From a bacterium (GTDB lineage: Bacteria; CG2-30-53-67), in assembly GCA_024277725.1 (NCBI GenBank), contig JAJRUP010000138.1, forward strand, positions 1 to 43,553: a DNA stretch of 43,553 nucleotides. Direction: 5' to 3'. Position 1 is the stretch's first letter, and each line of letters begins with the position of its first letter. Positions 15,265 to 23,393 of the stretch are shown here, in pieces. The notes beneath the pieces were generated by a model. That model saw only the letters and a program-made list of their open reading frames with translations. It was not told the origin of the DNA and ran no database searches. A program made the translations under genes and the position numbers.

Positions 15265-16896
15265 ATGACGATCTTAAGCTCTCTCTATTCCGGGGTGAGC
15301 GGGCTGACCACCAACGGGAATGCCCTCTCCATCATCGGAGACAACATTGCCAATGTCAATACGATCGGATTTAAAACCAGCCGTGCGACTTTTGCGGATG
15401 TCATGGCGGCCAGTCTGGCCGGTGCCGGAAAAAACCAGGTCGGGCAGGGGGCACGTCTGACATCGATTGATGTACAGTATACCCAGGGGTCCTTTCAGAC
15501 CACGACCAATCCTACGGATCTTTCCATCGACGGCAAAGGGTTTTTCGTCCTTGCCGACAGCAACGGTGTTTATTACAGCCGTGCCGGCCAGTTCCATTTT
15601 GACGCCGACGGAAACCTGGTCAATCCCAGTGGTTTGAATGTTCAGGGATACGGCGTCGATTCCAGTGGAAATGTGACCGGCGCTCTCGGGGACATCAATG
15701 TTTCCGGGATTTCTTCAGCCCCGAATGCCACCACATCTGTGGAGATCGATGCCAACCTTGATTCCCGGGAGAGTACGACCGGGACGGGGCAGACCGTTAT
15801 TTCCGGTGCCTCGGCGGCAACCTCGACGACTGCCGGCGACACCCTGACGATTAATCTCGACGGTGACGGCGCCCAGACCATTACCCTGGCGACCAGTGCG
15901 ACAGGGGCGGCCGTTGCCGCGGACATTCAGGCGAAGGTACGTGCACTGACGGCTGCGACTTCCACCAATCAGGGAGCCTACGACAGTTTTACCTGCACTT
16001 ACAATGCGTCGACCGGGTCTTATAAGCTGATCTCCGGAAGCAATTCTTCTTCTTCCGATGTTGCCGTCTCCGGAGGTACGGCGCAAGCGGCGCTGAAGCT
16101 CAGTACGGCCACCGGAGCCAGCACGACCGGCGCTTTTGATGTGGACGATCCCCTCTCCAGTTCGAATTTCTCTACGGCCCTCACGGTTTACGACTCTCTT
16201 GGAAATGGGCATCAGATCAATATCTATTTCCGGAAGGATGATACCAATGACTGGAGCTGGTATGCCGTGACGGATTCCAATGACAACGAGAACGGGACCG
16301 GCGATGAGGTCCAGGCGCGGGGCAACCTGCAGTTCAACACCTCGGGTCTCCTCTATGATGCCGATTCCGTGACGTTGCCGACGGGCGGGTTTGATTTCAC
16401 CGGTGGTGGTGCTCAGAACCAGTCGATCTCCTTCGACTTCGGGACGGATGTAGCCGGCAGTGGTACCGGCAGTGACGGGATCACCCAGTACGGTCTGACT
16501 TCGACAACCAGCTTTCAGAGTCAGGACGGCTATACCTCGGGATCGCTCCGGAACTTCAGTGTCAATACCGAGGGCCTGATCACAGGGAATTTTTCCAACG
16601 GACGTACGGTCAATATTGCCCAGGTCGGACTGGCCACCTTTCAGAGCAATGACGGCCTGACCCGTCTGGGTGGGAATCTCTTTCTGGAGACGGCCGATTC
16701 CGGGCAGCCGATCATCGGACAGCCCTCTTCCGGTGGTCGGGGGAATATCAGCTCCAATTCCCTGGAACAGTCGACGGTCGATCTGGCACAGGAATTCGTG
16801 AACATGATTACCAATCAGCGCGGTTTCCAGGCAAATTCCCGTACCATTACGACCACAGATGAACTTCTCCAGGAACTGATCAATCTCAAACGGTAA
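15265..16896 (+). CDS. flgE: Flagellar hook protein FlgE with a flagellin-type insertion
   Basis: FlgE polymerises into the hook. The 543-aa product is longer than the roughly 400-aa enterobacterial FlgE. It has the rod/hook N-terminal motif (SGLTTNGNALSIIGDNIANVNTIGFK), the FlgE/F/G core (FQTTTNPTDLSIDGKGFFVL), a FlaE-type middle domain (about 300-440, including TALTVYDSLGNGHQINIYFRK), and the C-terminal QEFVNMITNQRGFQANSRTI helix. Residues about 178-290 form a Thr/Ala/Ser-rich insertion with DTLTINLDGDGAQTITL, AADIQAKVRALT and GSYKLISGSNSSSS, which looks like the repeat found in flagellins and FliD (Flagellin_IN type). It ends the operon before an intrinsic terminator. Confidence 0.95.
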   Translation: MTILSSLYSGVSGLTTNGNALSIIGDNIANVNTIGFKTSRATFADVMAASLAGAGKNQVGQGARLTSIDVQYTQGSFQTTTNPTDLSIDGKGFFVLADSNGVYYSRAGQFHFDADGNLVNPSGLNVQGYGVDSSGNVTGALGDINVSGISSAPNATTSVEIDANLDSRESTTGTGQTVISGASAATSTTAGDTLTINLDGDGAQTITLATSATGAAVAADIQAKVRALTAATSTNQGAYDSFTCTYNASTGSYKLISGSNSSSSDVAVSGGTAQAALKLSTATGASTTGAFDVDDPLSSSNFSTALTVYDSLGNGHQINIYFRKDDTNDWSWYAVTDSNDNENGTGDEVQARGNLQFNTSGLLYDADSVTLPTGGFDFTGGGAQNQSISFDFGTDVAGSGTGSDGITQYGLTSTTSFQSQDGYTSGSLRNFSVNTEGLITGNFSNGRTVNIAQVGLATFQSNDGLTRLGGNLFLETADSGQPIIGQPSSGGRGNISSNSLEQSTVDLAQEFVNMITNQRGFQANSRTITTTDELLQELINLKR

Positions 16897-16904
16897 TCCG
16901 CTCC

Positions 16905-16934
16905 GGGGGAGGCGAAAGCCTCCCCCTCTTTTTT
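16905..16934 (+). terminator. Rho-independent terminator after flgE
   Basis: A perfect 9-bp GC stem, GGGGGAGGC (16905-16913) and GCCTCCCCC (16918-16926), closes a GAAA tetraloop and is followed by TCTTTTTT. It lies 9 bases past the flgE stop and should end the flgB operon. Confidence 0.92.
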
Positions 16935-17117
16935 CGTCAAAGGGCTGACTCATTCTTCGGAAATTGACGAAAATCACTTCCCTCGACATAAGAGTTGGGC
17001 GATTCTCCCCTGATTTCTCCGGAATCCTTGCTTGCTTTGATTCTCTGTGCCCCGGACTAAGGGTCTTAAAAAGTAAAGAATAACAAACAGATAGCTGCTG
17101 CAATCCGATGCAGTCCG

Positions 17118-17130
17118 CCGGAAAATTCCG
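17118..17130. promoter_or_regulatory. CCGGAAAA motif, possible FlrC-type activator site
   Basis: CCGGAAAATTCCG contains a symmetric CGGAA-N2-TTCCG and shares CCGGAAAA with 5084-5091, upstream of the other sigma-54 promoter. It lies 44 bp upstream of the -24 element. It is a candidate only; two occurrences do not establish a binding motif. Confidence 0.3.
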
Positions 17131-17173
17131 TTTTGCAAGATCCCTGCGGAAAAGATCCCTTCAATTCATGAAT

Positions 17174-17189
17174 TGGCATATAGATTGCT
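17174..17189 (+). promoter_or_regulatory. Sigma-54 (-24/-12) promoter for the motA operon
   Basis: TGGCATATAGATTGCT has GG and GC exactly 10 bases apart and shares TGGCAT and TTGCT with the flgB promoter. It lies 68 bp upstream of the motA start codon. The predicted transcript start is near 17200. Confidence 0.82.
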
Positions 17190-17257
17190 TTTGAGAAAGT
17201 TCGAGTTGCTTCTTTTTGCAAAGTTGTTTTTTTCGACCGTTCGGAAGGCAAATCATT

Positions 17258-18025
17258 ATGGATATCGCAACCATTATCGGGATCGTCCTGGCCTTCGCCC
17301 TCGTGTTTACAGCCATCCTCTTGGGGGGCGGGCTGGTGATTTTTATCGACATTCCCTCTTTGTTCATCGTCGTGGGGGGGGTCATCGGGGTGACCCTGGT
17401 AAACTATCCATTAGGCGACATGCTGAAGGTGATGAGTGTTGCCTTAAAGACGCTCTTTCCATCGAACTCCAATCCGACGGAGTATATCGGCAAACTGGTG
17501 GAGTTCTCCGGACTGGCCCGCAAAGAGGGGATCCTGGCGTTGGAGAATGCCTCTGCCGAGATCAAAAACGACTTCATGAAAAAGGGAATTCAGTTGGCCG
17601 TCGACGGACTGGAGAATCAGGCGATCCGGGATATCCTGGAGACGGAGATCGACAAGCTGGAGCAACGGCACAAACTGGGTGCGGAGCTTTTTACCGCTAT
17701 GGGGACCTATGGACCGGCCATGGGAATGATCGGAACTCTGATCGGCCTCGTCCAGATGCTGCAGACGATGAACGACCCGAGCTCTATCGGACCGGCGATG
17801 GCCGTTGCCCTTCTTACAACCTTTTACGGTGCGATCATGGCCAACATGCTTTTTCTGCCGATGGCGGGGAAACTGAAAAATTCCAGTGCCAAGGAAGTCT
17901 TCACGAATGAGCTGATCATGGAAGGAATCCTGGCCATCAACAGCGTTGATAACCCGCGGGTTGTGGAGCAGAAACTCCATGCCTTTATCGCCCCGAAATT
18001 ACGAAAATCAAGCTTTGATCAGTAG
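17258..18025 (+). CDS. motA: Flagellar stator protein MotA
   Basis: MotA forms, with MotB, the proton- or sodium-driven stator. I start at ATG 17258, which follows GGAAGG and opens with the first membrane helix (MDIATIIGIVLAFALVFTAILL); an earlier in-frame start at 17216 adds an unlikely tail. The 255-aa product has four predicted membrane segments (about 2-22, 28-48, 145-170, 180-200). The cytoplasmic loop has the torque-region ARKEGILALE, and the pore helix motif MGTYGPAMGMIGTLIGL carries the conserved proline. Coupling ion cannot be told from sequence by eye. First gene after the second sigma-54 promoter. Confidence 0.95.
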   Translation: MDIATIIGIVLAFALVFTAILLGGGLVIFIDIPSLFIVVGGVIGVTLVNYPLGDMLKVMSVALKTLFPSNSNPTEYIGKLVEFSGLARKEGILALENASAEIKNDFMKKGIQLAVDGLENQAIRDILETEIDKLEQRHKLGAELFTAMGTYGPAMGMIGTLIGLVQMLQTMNDPSSIGPAMAVALLTTFYGAIMANMLFLPMAGKLKNSSAKEVFTNELIMEGILAINSVDNPRVVEQKLHAFIAPKLRKSSFDQ

Positions 18026-18058
18026 AGATAACGAAACGGACATTCATACGAGACGACG

Positions 18059-18886
18059 ATGGCCAAGAAACAAAAAGGGTGTGACTGCGAACCGGGACTT
18101 CCCGGGTGGATGGCGACATTCTCCGATATGATGACGTTGCTGTTGACCTTTTTCGTACTTCTCCTCTCCATGGCTTCCCTGGATCAGCAGAAGATCAAGG
18201 AGGCGATTGGTTCCCTTCAGGGGTCTCTCGGCGTCCTGCAGGGGGGGACGAAAACGGAGGTCAATATTCGGGAACTGATTCCTTCGTTGGAGATCGTGGA
18301 GGTCTCCCGGCGGAAGTTGATCGAGCGGAATTTCGACGAAGTCCGAAAATGGTTAACCAAGTTGAAAATGGAGGAGAAAGTCCGGGCCGACCGGACGGAA
18401 CAGGGGATCCTGATTCATGTGAACAGTCAGGTCCTTTTCCAAGTCGGTGCCGCCGAGGTGAATCCCGAGGCAACCGCTGTTCTGCACGAGATTGCGGAGG
18501 TACTCCGGTCCAACAAGGCCGAGGTCCGGATTGAAGGACATACGGACAACGTCCCGATCCATACGGAGCGCTATCCTTCGAACTGGGAACTCTCCACGGC
18601 CCGGGCCGTGAAGGTCCTTCGTTACTTTGTGGAAAAAGAGAAAATGGATCCCCTTCGTTTTTCGGCCGTCGGTTACGGCGATACCCGGCCGATCGCTTCG
18701 AATGAAACTCCGGAAGGAAGAGCGAAAAACCGTCGGGTGACGTTGGTTCTCAATTATCCGGAGGACCCGCTTGAAGAACCCGGATCGAAGAAGGTGAGTC
18801 CATCGGGAGGGAAAAGAAAGCGAGGGAGAGTGCATGTTTCAATGAACCTGAGAAAAGAATTGAATCTCTATCAGGGAGGAAAATAG
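18059..18886 (+). CDS. motB: Flagellar stator protein MotB
   Basis: MotB anchors the stator to peptidoglycan and carries the ion-binding aspartate. The 275-aa product has the MotB entry motif GLPGWMATFSDMMTLLLTFFVLLLSM, with the ion-binding Asp at residue 23, one membrane helix (about 20-40), a plug and linker region, and a C-terminal OmpA-like domain (about 125-240) with EVRIEGHTDNVPI and SNWELSTARAVKVLRYF. The last 35 residues are basic. It follows motA by 33 bp, and its TAG is immediately followed by the fliL ATG. Confidence 0.95.
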   Translation: MAKKQKGCDCEPGLPGWMATFSDMMTLLLTFFVLLLSMASLDQQKIKEAIGSLQGSLGVLQGGTKTEVNIRELIPSLEIVEVSRRKLIERNFDEVRKWLTKLKMEEKVRADRTEQGILIHVNSQVLFQVGAAEVNPEATAVLHEIAEVLRSNKAEVRIEGHTDNVPIHTERYPSNWELSTARAVKVLRYFVEKEKMDPLRFSAVGYGDTRPIASNETPEGRAKNRRVTLVLNYPEDPLEEPGSKKVSPSGGKRKRGRVHVSMNLRKELNLYQGGK

Positions 18887-19411
18887 ATGGCTGACAAAAA
18901 TGAAGCGAAGAAGGGTGTTGCCGAGGAAAACGGAGAAGCCGCCCCGAGGAAAAAGTCGAAGGGGAAACTGATCATCATCCTGGTTACGGCTCTGCTCGTC
19001 CTGGGAGGAGGGGGGTTCGGTATCTACAACTTTGTCCTCAAAAAACCGGCGGAGGAGGTGGAGGCGAAGGTCCCGGAAAAGACTCCCAAGGAGAATCTCG
19101 ATGCTGTTGTGGGAACAATGTATCCTCTGAAGACCTTCCTGGTGAACATCGGGGACGAGGAGGATAATCGGTTCTTAAAAACCACCTTGACCCTGGAGCT
19201 GGACGATGAGGCATTAAAGGATGAACTGGACAAACGGATCGCCCAGGTCCGGGATATTATTCTGCTTCATCTCAGCACCAAGCGGTTTCCCGAAGTGCGG
19301 AGTTTTGACGGGAAATATATCCTGCGGGAAGAACTGTTGGAGAAGCTCAACAATATTCTGATTACGGGGAAATTGAAAAATATATATTTTACCGAATTTA
19401 TCGTGCAGTAA
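18887..19411 (+). CDS. fliL: Flagellar basal body protein FliL
   Basis: FliL surrounds or supports the stator in many bacteria. The 174-aa product has a short charged N-terminus, one membrane helix (about residues 26-48, KLIIILVTALLVLGGGGFGIY), an acidic linker, and the periplasmic FliL domain (YPLKTFLVNIGDEEDNRFLKTTLTLEL, then RDIILLHLSTKRF and a C-terminal YFTEFIVQ, the usual ending). It starts directly after the motB stop codon and precedes fliM by 9 bp, which suggests tight translational coupling. Confidence 0.94.
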   Translation: MADKNEAKKGVAEENGEAAPRKKSKGKLIIILVTALLVLGGGGFGIYNFVLKKPAEEVEAKVPEKTPKENLDAVVGTMYPLKTFLVNIGDEEDNRFLKTTLTLELDDEALKDELDKRIAQVRDIILLHLSTKRFPEVRSFDGKYILREELLEKLNNILITGKLKNIYFTEFIVQ

Positions 19412-19420
19412 GGGGATACG

Positions 19421-20392
19421 ATGAACGATATTCTCGATCAAAATGAAGTGGATGCCCTGCTCAAGGGGGTGGACAACGGAGACGTAGAAACCGAGACCAA
19501 TGTTCCTTCGCAGGATTCGGAGGACATGACCTACGATCTGACGAACCCCGAAAAGATTATTCGGGGGAAGATGCAGGGATTAAACGTGGTCCATGACAAG
19601 TTTCTCAAACAGTTCCAGAATTCCCTCAGCTCCTTTCTGCGAATGGATGTCTCTTTGTCGCTCCTGAGTTTCGAGGTGATGAAGTATGTCCGTTTTATCG
19701 AGACCATTCCACTTCCGGCGAGCCTTTGTATCCTCAATGTGGAGCCGAACAACCGGGCGATGATTCTCCAGATGGATGCCGTCTTTGTCTTCAGTATCAT
19801 GGACATCCTTTGCGGCGGTGACGGAAACAGCCGGTTCAAAGTGGAAGGACGGGAATTTACTTCCATTGAATTGAAAATTATCGACCGGGTGGCGAATCTG
19901 GCCCTGGCCGATCTGGCGCTGGCCTGGAAACCGGTGGTTCCCTTTACCTTTTCCCTGAAGAAAACCGAAATGAATCCCCGTTTCGTGACGGCGGTGGAGC
20001 GGACGGAGACCCTTTTAGTCTTTGACTTCGAGGTTTCCATCGAGCAGGTCAATTGCTGCATGAAGATCTGTATTCCCTATTCCACGATTGAACCGTACCG
20101 GGCCGATCTTTCCGGTGAGGTGCACACCGCCAAGATCGTGAAACAGGACGGGAAGGCGAGCCGCTGGCTGCAGCAGAATCTGAAGGAGATGGAGATCAAT
20201 GTGGTCGGGGAAATGGGACAGGGGGAGATGACCTTCCGGGATCTCATGCATCTCAAGGTCGGCGATATTATTGAACTCAACAAGACGGAAGAAGACCCCT
20301 TGATTGTTTTGTGTGAAGGGGTGGGAAAATTCAAAGGTCTGCCCGGTCAGCATAAAGGGCACATGGCCATACAAGTACTTTCGCCCATTTGA
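19421..20392 (+). CDS. fliM: Flagellar motor switch protein FliM
   Basis: FliM forms the C-ring wall and receives CheY-phosphate. Its N-terminus carries the CheY-docking peptide (ILDQNEVDALLKGV, residues 4-17). The middle CheC-like domain and C-terminal SpoA domain (about 245-320: GQGEMTFRDLMHLKVGDIIELNK) are complete, and the 323-aa length is standard. The docking peptide shows that this motor is built to respond to the CheY proteins encoded downstream. fliN follows 18 bp after the stop with an AAGGAGGGA ribosome site. Confidence 0.97.
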   Translation: MNDILDQNEVDALLKGVDNGDVETETNVPSQDSEDMTYDLTNPEKIIRGKMQGLNVVHDKFLKQFQNSLSSFLRMDVSLSLLSFEVMKYVRFIETIPLPASLCILNVEPNNRAMILQMDAVFVFSIMDILCGGDGNSRFKVEGREFTSIELKIIDRVANLALADLALAWKPVVPFTFSLKKTEMNPRFVTAVERTETLLVFDFEVSIEQVNCCMKICIPYSTIEPYRADLSGEVHTAKIVKQDGKASRWLQQNLKEMEINVVGEMGQGEMTFRDLMHLKVGDIIELNKTEEDPLIVLCEGVGKFKGLPGQHKGHMAIQVLSPI

Positions 20393-20410
20393 TAAAGGAG
20401 GGATCCGATC

Positions 20411-20788
20411 ATGGCGGAACAAGAAGTCCGGGAAACACCCGTAACGGAAGAAGCGACTGTTGAAACGGAAGCGGCAATGGAGGACACCTCACTGGAAGAG
20501 ATGACGGCGAATGACGGTGAAGTGCCGATGCGGAGTCTCGATTTCATTCTTGATCTCCCCTTGAAGGTCTCCGTGGAACTGGGGCGTACGAAGATGCTCG
20601 TGAATGATCTGTTGCAACTGGCCCAGGGATCGATCATCGAGCTTGAAAAAATGGCCGGGGATCCCTTGGAGATCCTGGTCAACGAGAAACTGGTCGCCCG
20701 GGGTGAGGTGGTTTCCGTGAACGACAAATTCGGAATCCGTGTGACCGACATCATTTCACCGACGGAACGTATCGAACAGCTCGGGTGA
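20411..20788 (+). CDS. fliN: Flagellar motor switch protein FliN
   Basis: FliN makes the base of the C-ring and helps dock FliH. The 125-aa protein has an acidic N-terminal extension of about 40 residues (many Glu, Thr, Ala) and a C-terminal SpoA domain from residue 45 on (LDFILDLPLKVSVELGRTKMLVNDLLQLAQGSIIELEKMAGDPLEILVNEKLVARGEVVSVNDKFG as separate motifs of the family). The length matches ordinary FliN rather than the larger FliY, so there is no added CheC phosphatase domain. Confidence 0.96.
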   Translation: MAEQEVRETPVTEEATVETEAAMEDTSLEEMTANDGEVPMRSLDFILDLPLKVSVELGRTKMLVNDLLQLAQGSIIELEKMAGDPLEILVNEKLVARGEVVSVNDKFGIRVTDIISPTERIEQLG

Positions 20789-20816
20789 AAGCGAAAGGCA
20801 TTCATCATAAAAGGAA

Positions 20817-20936
20817 TTCACCGCAGAGAACGCAGAGGCCGCAAAGAAAAACAAACCGTATAAAAAGCATAAACCGAAGCAAAGGCAAAGTCAAAAAGCA
20901 TTGACCACGGGGAACACCGGGAGCACGGGGAAAAAG
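20817..20936. repeat. Degenerate CACCGCAGAG/CACGGGGA short-period repeat before fliO
   Basis: Two blocks with a period of roughly 9-10 bases fill the fliN-fliO gap: one at 20817-20850 (CACCGCAGAGAACGCAGAG type) and one at 20905-20935 (CACGGGGAACACCGGGAG type). The same kind of repeat is common between genes in environmental bacterial genomes. Read on the minus strand it gives the spurious peptide LCGLCVLCGE. The second block ends 5-6 bases before the fliO ATG and seems to provide its purine-rich ribosome site. Confidence 0.7.
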
Positions 20937-20940
20937 AATA

Positions 20941-21492
20941 ATGAAAAATGAAAAACCAGAGAGCAAAAATGGAATAACCCCGATCCTTTTCGGGATTTTC
21001 TTCCTGGCCGGGATGATCCTCTGGGCCGGGCCGGTCATTGCGGTCCCCTCTCCGGAACCGGGCGACATCTTCGTAGGGGATGCGGCCGATCCGGCCGGAG
21101 ATGCCGCGGTGCAAAATGTTGTGCCTGTGACGGTGGAGGGACGGGATCCGGGACGTCCGAATCTCTTCCAGTCCGGGATCCGTATGATGACGGCCCTGAT
21201 CGTTGTCATCGGCATCATGTTGCTCGTTGCCTATGGGGCGAGGCGCTTCCTGGCCCGAAAGGGGACCTTGCCCGGGAAAGAGGCGATGATCCGGATTCTG
21301 GCGACGCGGTATCTTGGCTCCAAAAACAGTCTGAGCGTGGTCGATGTCGATGGGGAGCGGTTTGTGATCGGCCTTTCGCCGCAGGGGATCTCCTTTTTGA
21401 CTGCATTGTCCAATCTGCCGGAAACCGGGGGAGAGGGCGGTGGGGAGAACTCCTTTCGAAAGATCCTGCGGAGGAATCTGAATGAGGGATGA
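20941..21492 (+). CDS. fliO: Flagellar biosynthesis protein FliO
   Basis: FliO helps assemble the FliP pore of the export gate. The 183-aa product has a hydrophobic N-terminal segment (residues 12-33, perhaps a cleaved signal), a short periplasmic part, one membrane helix (about 80-100, [23 protein letters not shown]), and a cytoplasmic domain with the weak FliO pattern ([37 protein letters not shown]). FliO is poorly conserved; identification rests on this pattern and on its place between fliN and fliP. Its end overlaps fliP by 11 bp. The start could also be ATG 21013, but the chosen one gives a better N-terminus. Confidence 0.88.
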   Translation: MKNEKPESKNGITPILFGIFFLAGMILWAGPVIAVPSPEPGDIFVGDAADPAGDAAVQNVVPVTVEGRDPGRPNLFQSGIRMMTALIVVIGIMLLVAYGARRFLARKGTLPGKEAMIRILATRYLGSKNSLSVVDVDGERFVIGLSPQGISFLTALSNLPETGGEGGGENSFRKILRRNLNEG

Positions 21493-22255
21493 GACGTTGA
21501 GAAGATTGTTTGGGGTCTGGACGGTGGTCGTTCTGTTTTGCGGGGTTCTGCACGCCCTTCCCGTGGAGGCGGTTACGGTGCCGGACCTGAAGATCAGCGT
21601 TGGTGCGGCTTCCAGTCCGGAACAGGTCTCGACGACCCTGCAGATCCTCATTCTTCTTACGGTGCTGACCCTCGCCCCGGCGATCCTCGTGATGATGACT
21701 TCTTTTGTCCTGATTGTGGTGGTCCTCTCCTTTCTGCGCCAGGCAATCGGTACGCATCAGGTTCCTCCCAATCAGGTCCTCGTTGGTCTGGCCCTCTTTC
21801 TGACCTTTTTTGTGATGACCCCGGTCTGGACGCAGGTGAACCAGAACGCCCTGCAACCTTATTTCAACCATGAATTGTCCCAGGGAGAGGCGTTCACGCG
21901 CGCCATGGTGCCGATTCGCAAATTCCTTTTTCACCAGACCCGGGAAAAGGATCTCTCCCTTTGTATCCGTCTTTCGGGGGAGAAGAAACCAACAAACCGC
22001 AAGGAGGTCAAAACCATTCCGCTCCTGACCGCTTTTGTAATGAGCGAGCTGAAAACAGCCTTTCAAATCGGCTTTATGATCTACATTCCCTTCCTGGTGC
22101 TCGATATGGTGGTGGCCAGCATTCTCCTTTCCATGGGAATGATGATGCTGCCTCCGGTGATTATCTCCCTTCCATTCAAACTGATGCTTTTTGTCTTAGT
22201 GGATGGCTGGTACATGATCGTTGAGTCCCTGATCAAGAGTTTCGGAACCCTATGA
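21482..22255 (+). CDS. fliP: Flagellar export gate protein FliP
   Basis: FliP is the main subunit of the export pore. The 257-aa product has a signal peptide ([22 protein letters not shown]), and then the family core: [58 protein letters not shown] and, near the C-terminus, [43 protein letters not shown], given here as the recognisable segments. Length is standard. It overlaps fliO by 11 bp, which implies coupling, and precedes fliQ by 28 bp. Confidence 0.97.
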   Translation: MRDETLRRLFGVWTVVVLFCGVLHALPVEAVTVPDLKISVGAASSPEQVSTTLQILILLTVLTLAPAILVMMTSFVLIVVVLSFLRQAIGTHQVPPNQVLVGLALFLTFFVMTPVWTQVNQNALQPYFNHELSQGEAFTRAMVPIRKFLFHQTREKDLSLCIRLSGEKKPTNRKEVKTIPLLTAFVMSELKTAFQIGFMIYIPFLVLDMVVASILLSMGMMMLPPVIISLPFKLMLFVLVDGWYMIVESLIKSFGTL

Positions 22256-22283
22256 CGATGATGGAAAAACCGGGGGAGAGACA

Positions 22284-22553
22284 ATGACACCACAGTTTGT
22301 GATCGGATTCGGCAAGGAAGCCCTGGAGTTGACCCTGATGCTCTCCGCTCCCCTTCTGGTGACGGGGATGATCGTGGGGTTGGTGGTAAGCGTTTTCCAG
22401 GCGGCGACACAGATTCAGGAAATGACCCTGATCTTTGTACCGAAGATCATCGCCGTTATCGCGGCGTTGATCTTTTTCGCGCCCTGGTTGCTCGATATCC
22501 TGACGAACTTTACTTCGTCGGTGCTGGCGAATATTCCGGTCTATATCCGATGA
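22284..22553 (+). CDS. fliQ: Flagellar export gate protein FliQ
   Basis: FliQ is a small two-helix membrane protein of the export gate. The 89-aa product has the family signature ALELTLMLSAPLLVTGMIVGLVVSVFQAATQIQEMTLIFVPKI and a second helix (AVIAALIFFAPWLLDILTNF). Length and order (fliP-fliQ-fliR) are normal. A GGGGGAGAGACA ribosome site precedes the ATG. Confidence 0.97.
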   Translation: MTPQFVIGFGKEALELTLMLSAPLLVTGMIVGLVVSVFQAATQIQEMTLIFVPKIIAVIAALIFFAPWLLDILTNFTSSVLANIPVYIR

Positions 22554-22604
22554 GAGGAGAACCATGCATCGAGATGTACGGACGATTCGGAACGGGAGGG
22601 GGAA

Positions 22605-23393
22605 ATGAACCCCATTGATCTGCCCTTTGAACAGTTCCAGTATTTTGTGCTGATCCTGATTCGTGTGACGGCGACCCTCATGACCCTGCCGGTGATCGGC
22701 AGCCGGAATGCCCCGCTCATGGTCAAGGTCGGTTTTGCTCTTCTGACGTCCATACTGGTCTTTCCCCGGGTACAGACGGCCTCCATTCCGGTTCCGCAGG
22801 AGAACGTGGCCCTGGTGTTGGCGATCCTGCGGGAGATCGGCATTGGGCTGTTGATCGGTTACTTTGCCCGGTTGATCTTCGCCGGTGTTCAGGTCGCGGG
22901 ACAACTGATCGGGTACCAGATGGGGTTTGCCATCGTCAGTGTTTTTGACCCGCAGAGCAGTTCACAGCTGTCCATTATGGCTTATTTTGAAAACCTCCTG
23001 GCACTGCTTCTCTTCCTTTCCCTGAATATCCATCATGTGTTGCTTCGCGGGCTGGTTGAGAGTTTTCAAATGATTCCGCTTCTCGGGGGACATTATCCCC
23101 AGGCCGTCATGCATCAGTTGGTACGGAATACGGGAGAACTCTTTGTCCTTGCCGTGAAGATCGGCGCCCCGGTCATGGCCGCCCTGCTGTTCACCAATGT
23201 GGCGATGGGGGTGATCGCCCGGACCGTACCGCAGATGAATATTTTTATCGTTTCCTTTCCCTTTCAGATCGGATGCGGGTTGATTGTACTCGGGCTCAGT
23301 CTTCCCCTGACGGTCAAGATCTTTGAACATTCCTTTATTGCACTGGAACAGGATATCCGAAATCTGTTCCGGATGATTCAGATGGGGGCCTGA
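22605..23393 (+). CDS. fliR: Flagellar export gate protein FliR
   Basis: FliR completes the FliP5-FliQ4-FliR1 pore. The 262-aa protein is hydrophobic with about six membrane segments and carries the family features LILIRVTATLMTLPVIGSRNAP near the start and GQLIGYQMGFAIVSVFDPQSSSQLSIM in the middle. The ATG follows a strong GGGAGGGGG ribosome site. Its TGA overlaps the flhB ATG, so the pair is translationally coupled. Confidence 0.96.
   Translation: MNPIDLPFEQFQYFVLILIRVTATLMTLPVIGSRNAPLMVKVGFALLTSILVFPRVQTASIPVPQENVALVLAILREIGIGLLIGYFARLIFAGVQVAGQLIGYQMGFAIVSVFDPQSSSQLSIMAYFENLLALLLFLSLNIHHVLLRGLVESFQMIPLLGGHYPQAVMHQLVRNTGELFVLAVKIGAPVMAALLFTNVAMGVIARTVPQMNIFIVSFPFQIGCGLIVLGLSLPLTVKIFEHSFIALEQDIRNLFRMIQMGA

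Larger units (their letters stand above)
16935..17257 (+). other. Intergenic control region before motA
   Basis: No gene is seen in these 323 bases. The region separates the flgB operon terminator from motA and holds a sigma-54 promoter (17174-17189) and, 49 bp upstream of it, the palindrome-like CGGAAAATTCCG. A further TCCGGAATCC is near 17018. The ribosome site GGAAGG lies close to 17243. Confidence 0.6.

Noticed and set aside
20805-21218. 137-codon minus-strand frame containing LCGLCVLCGE
   Set aside because: This is a translated intergenic repeat joined to antisense fliO.
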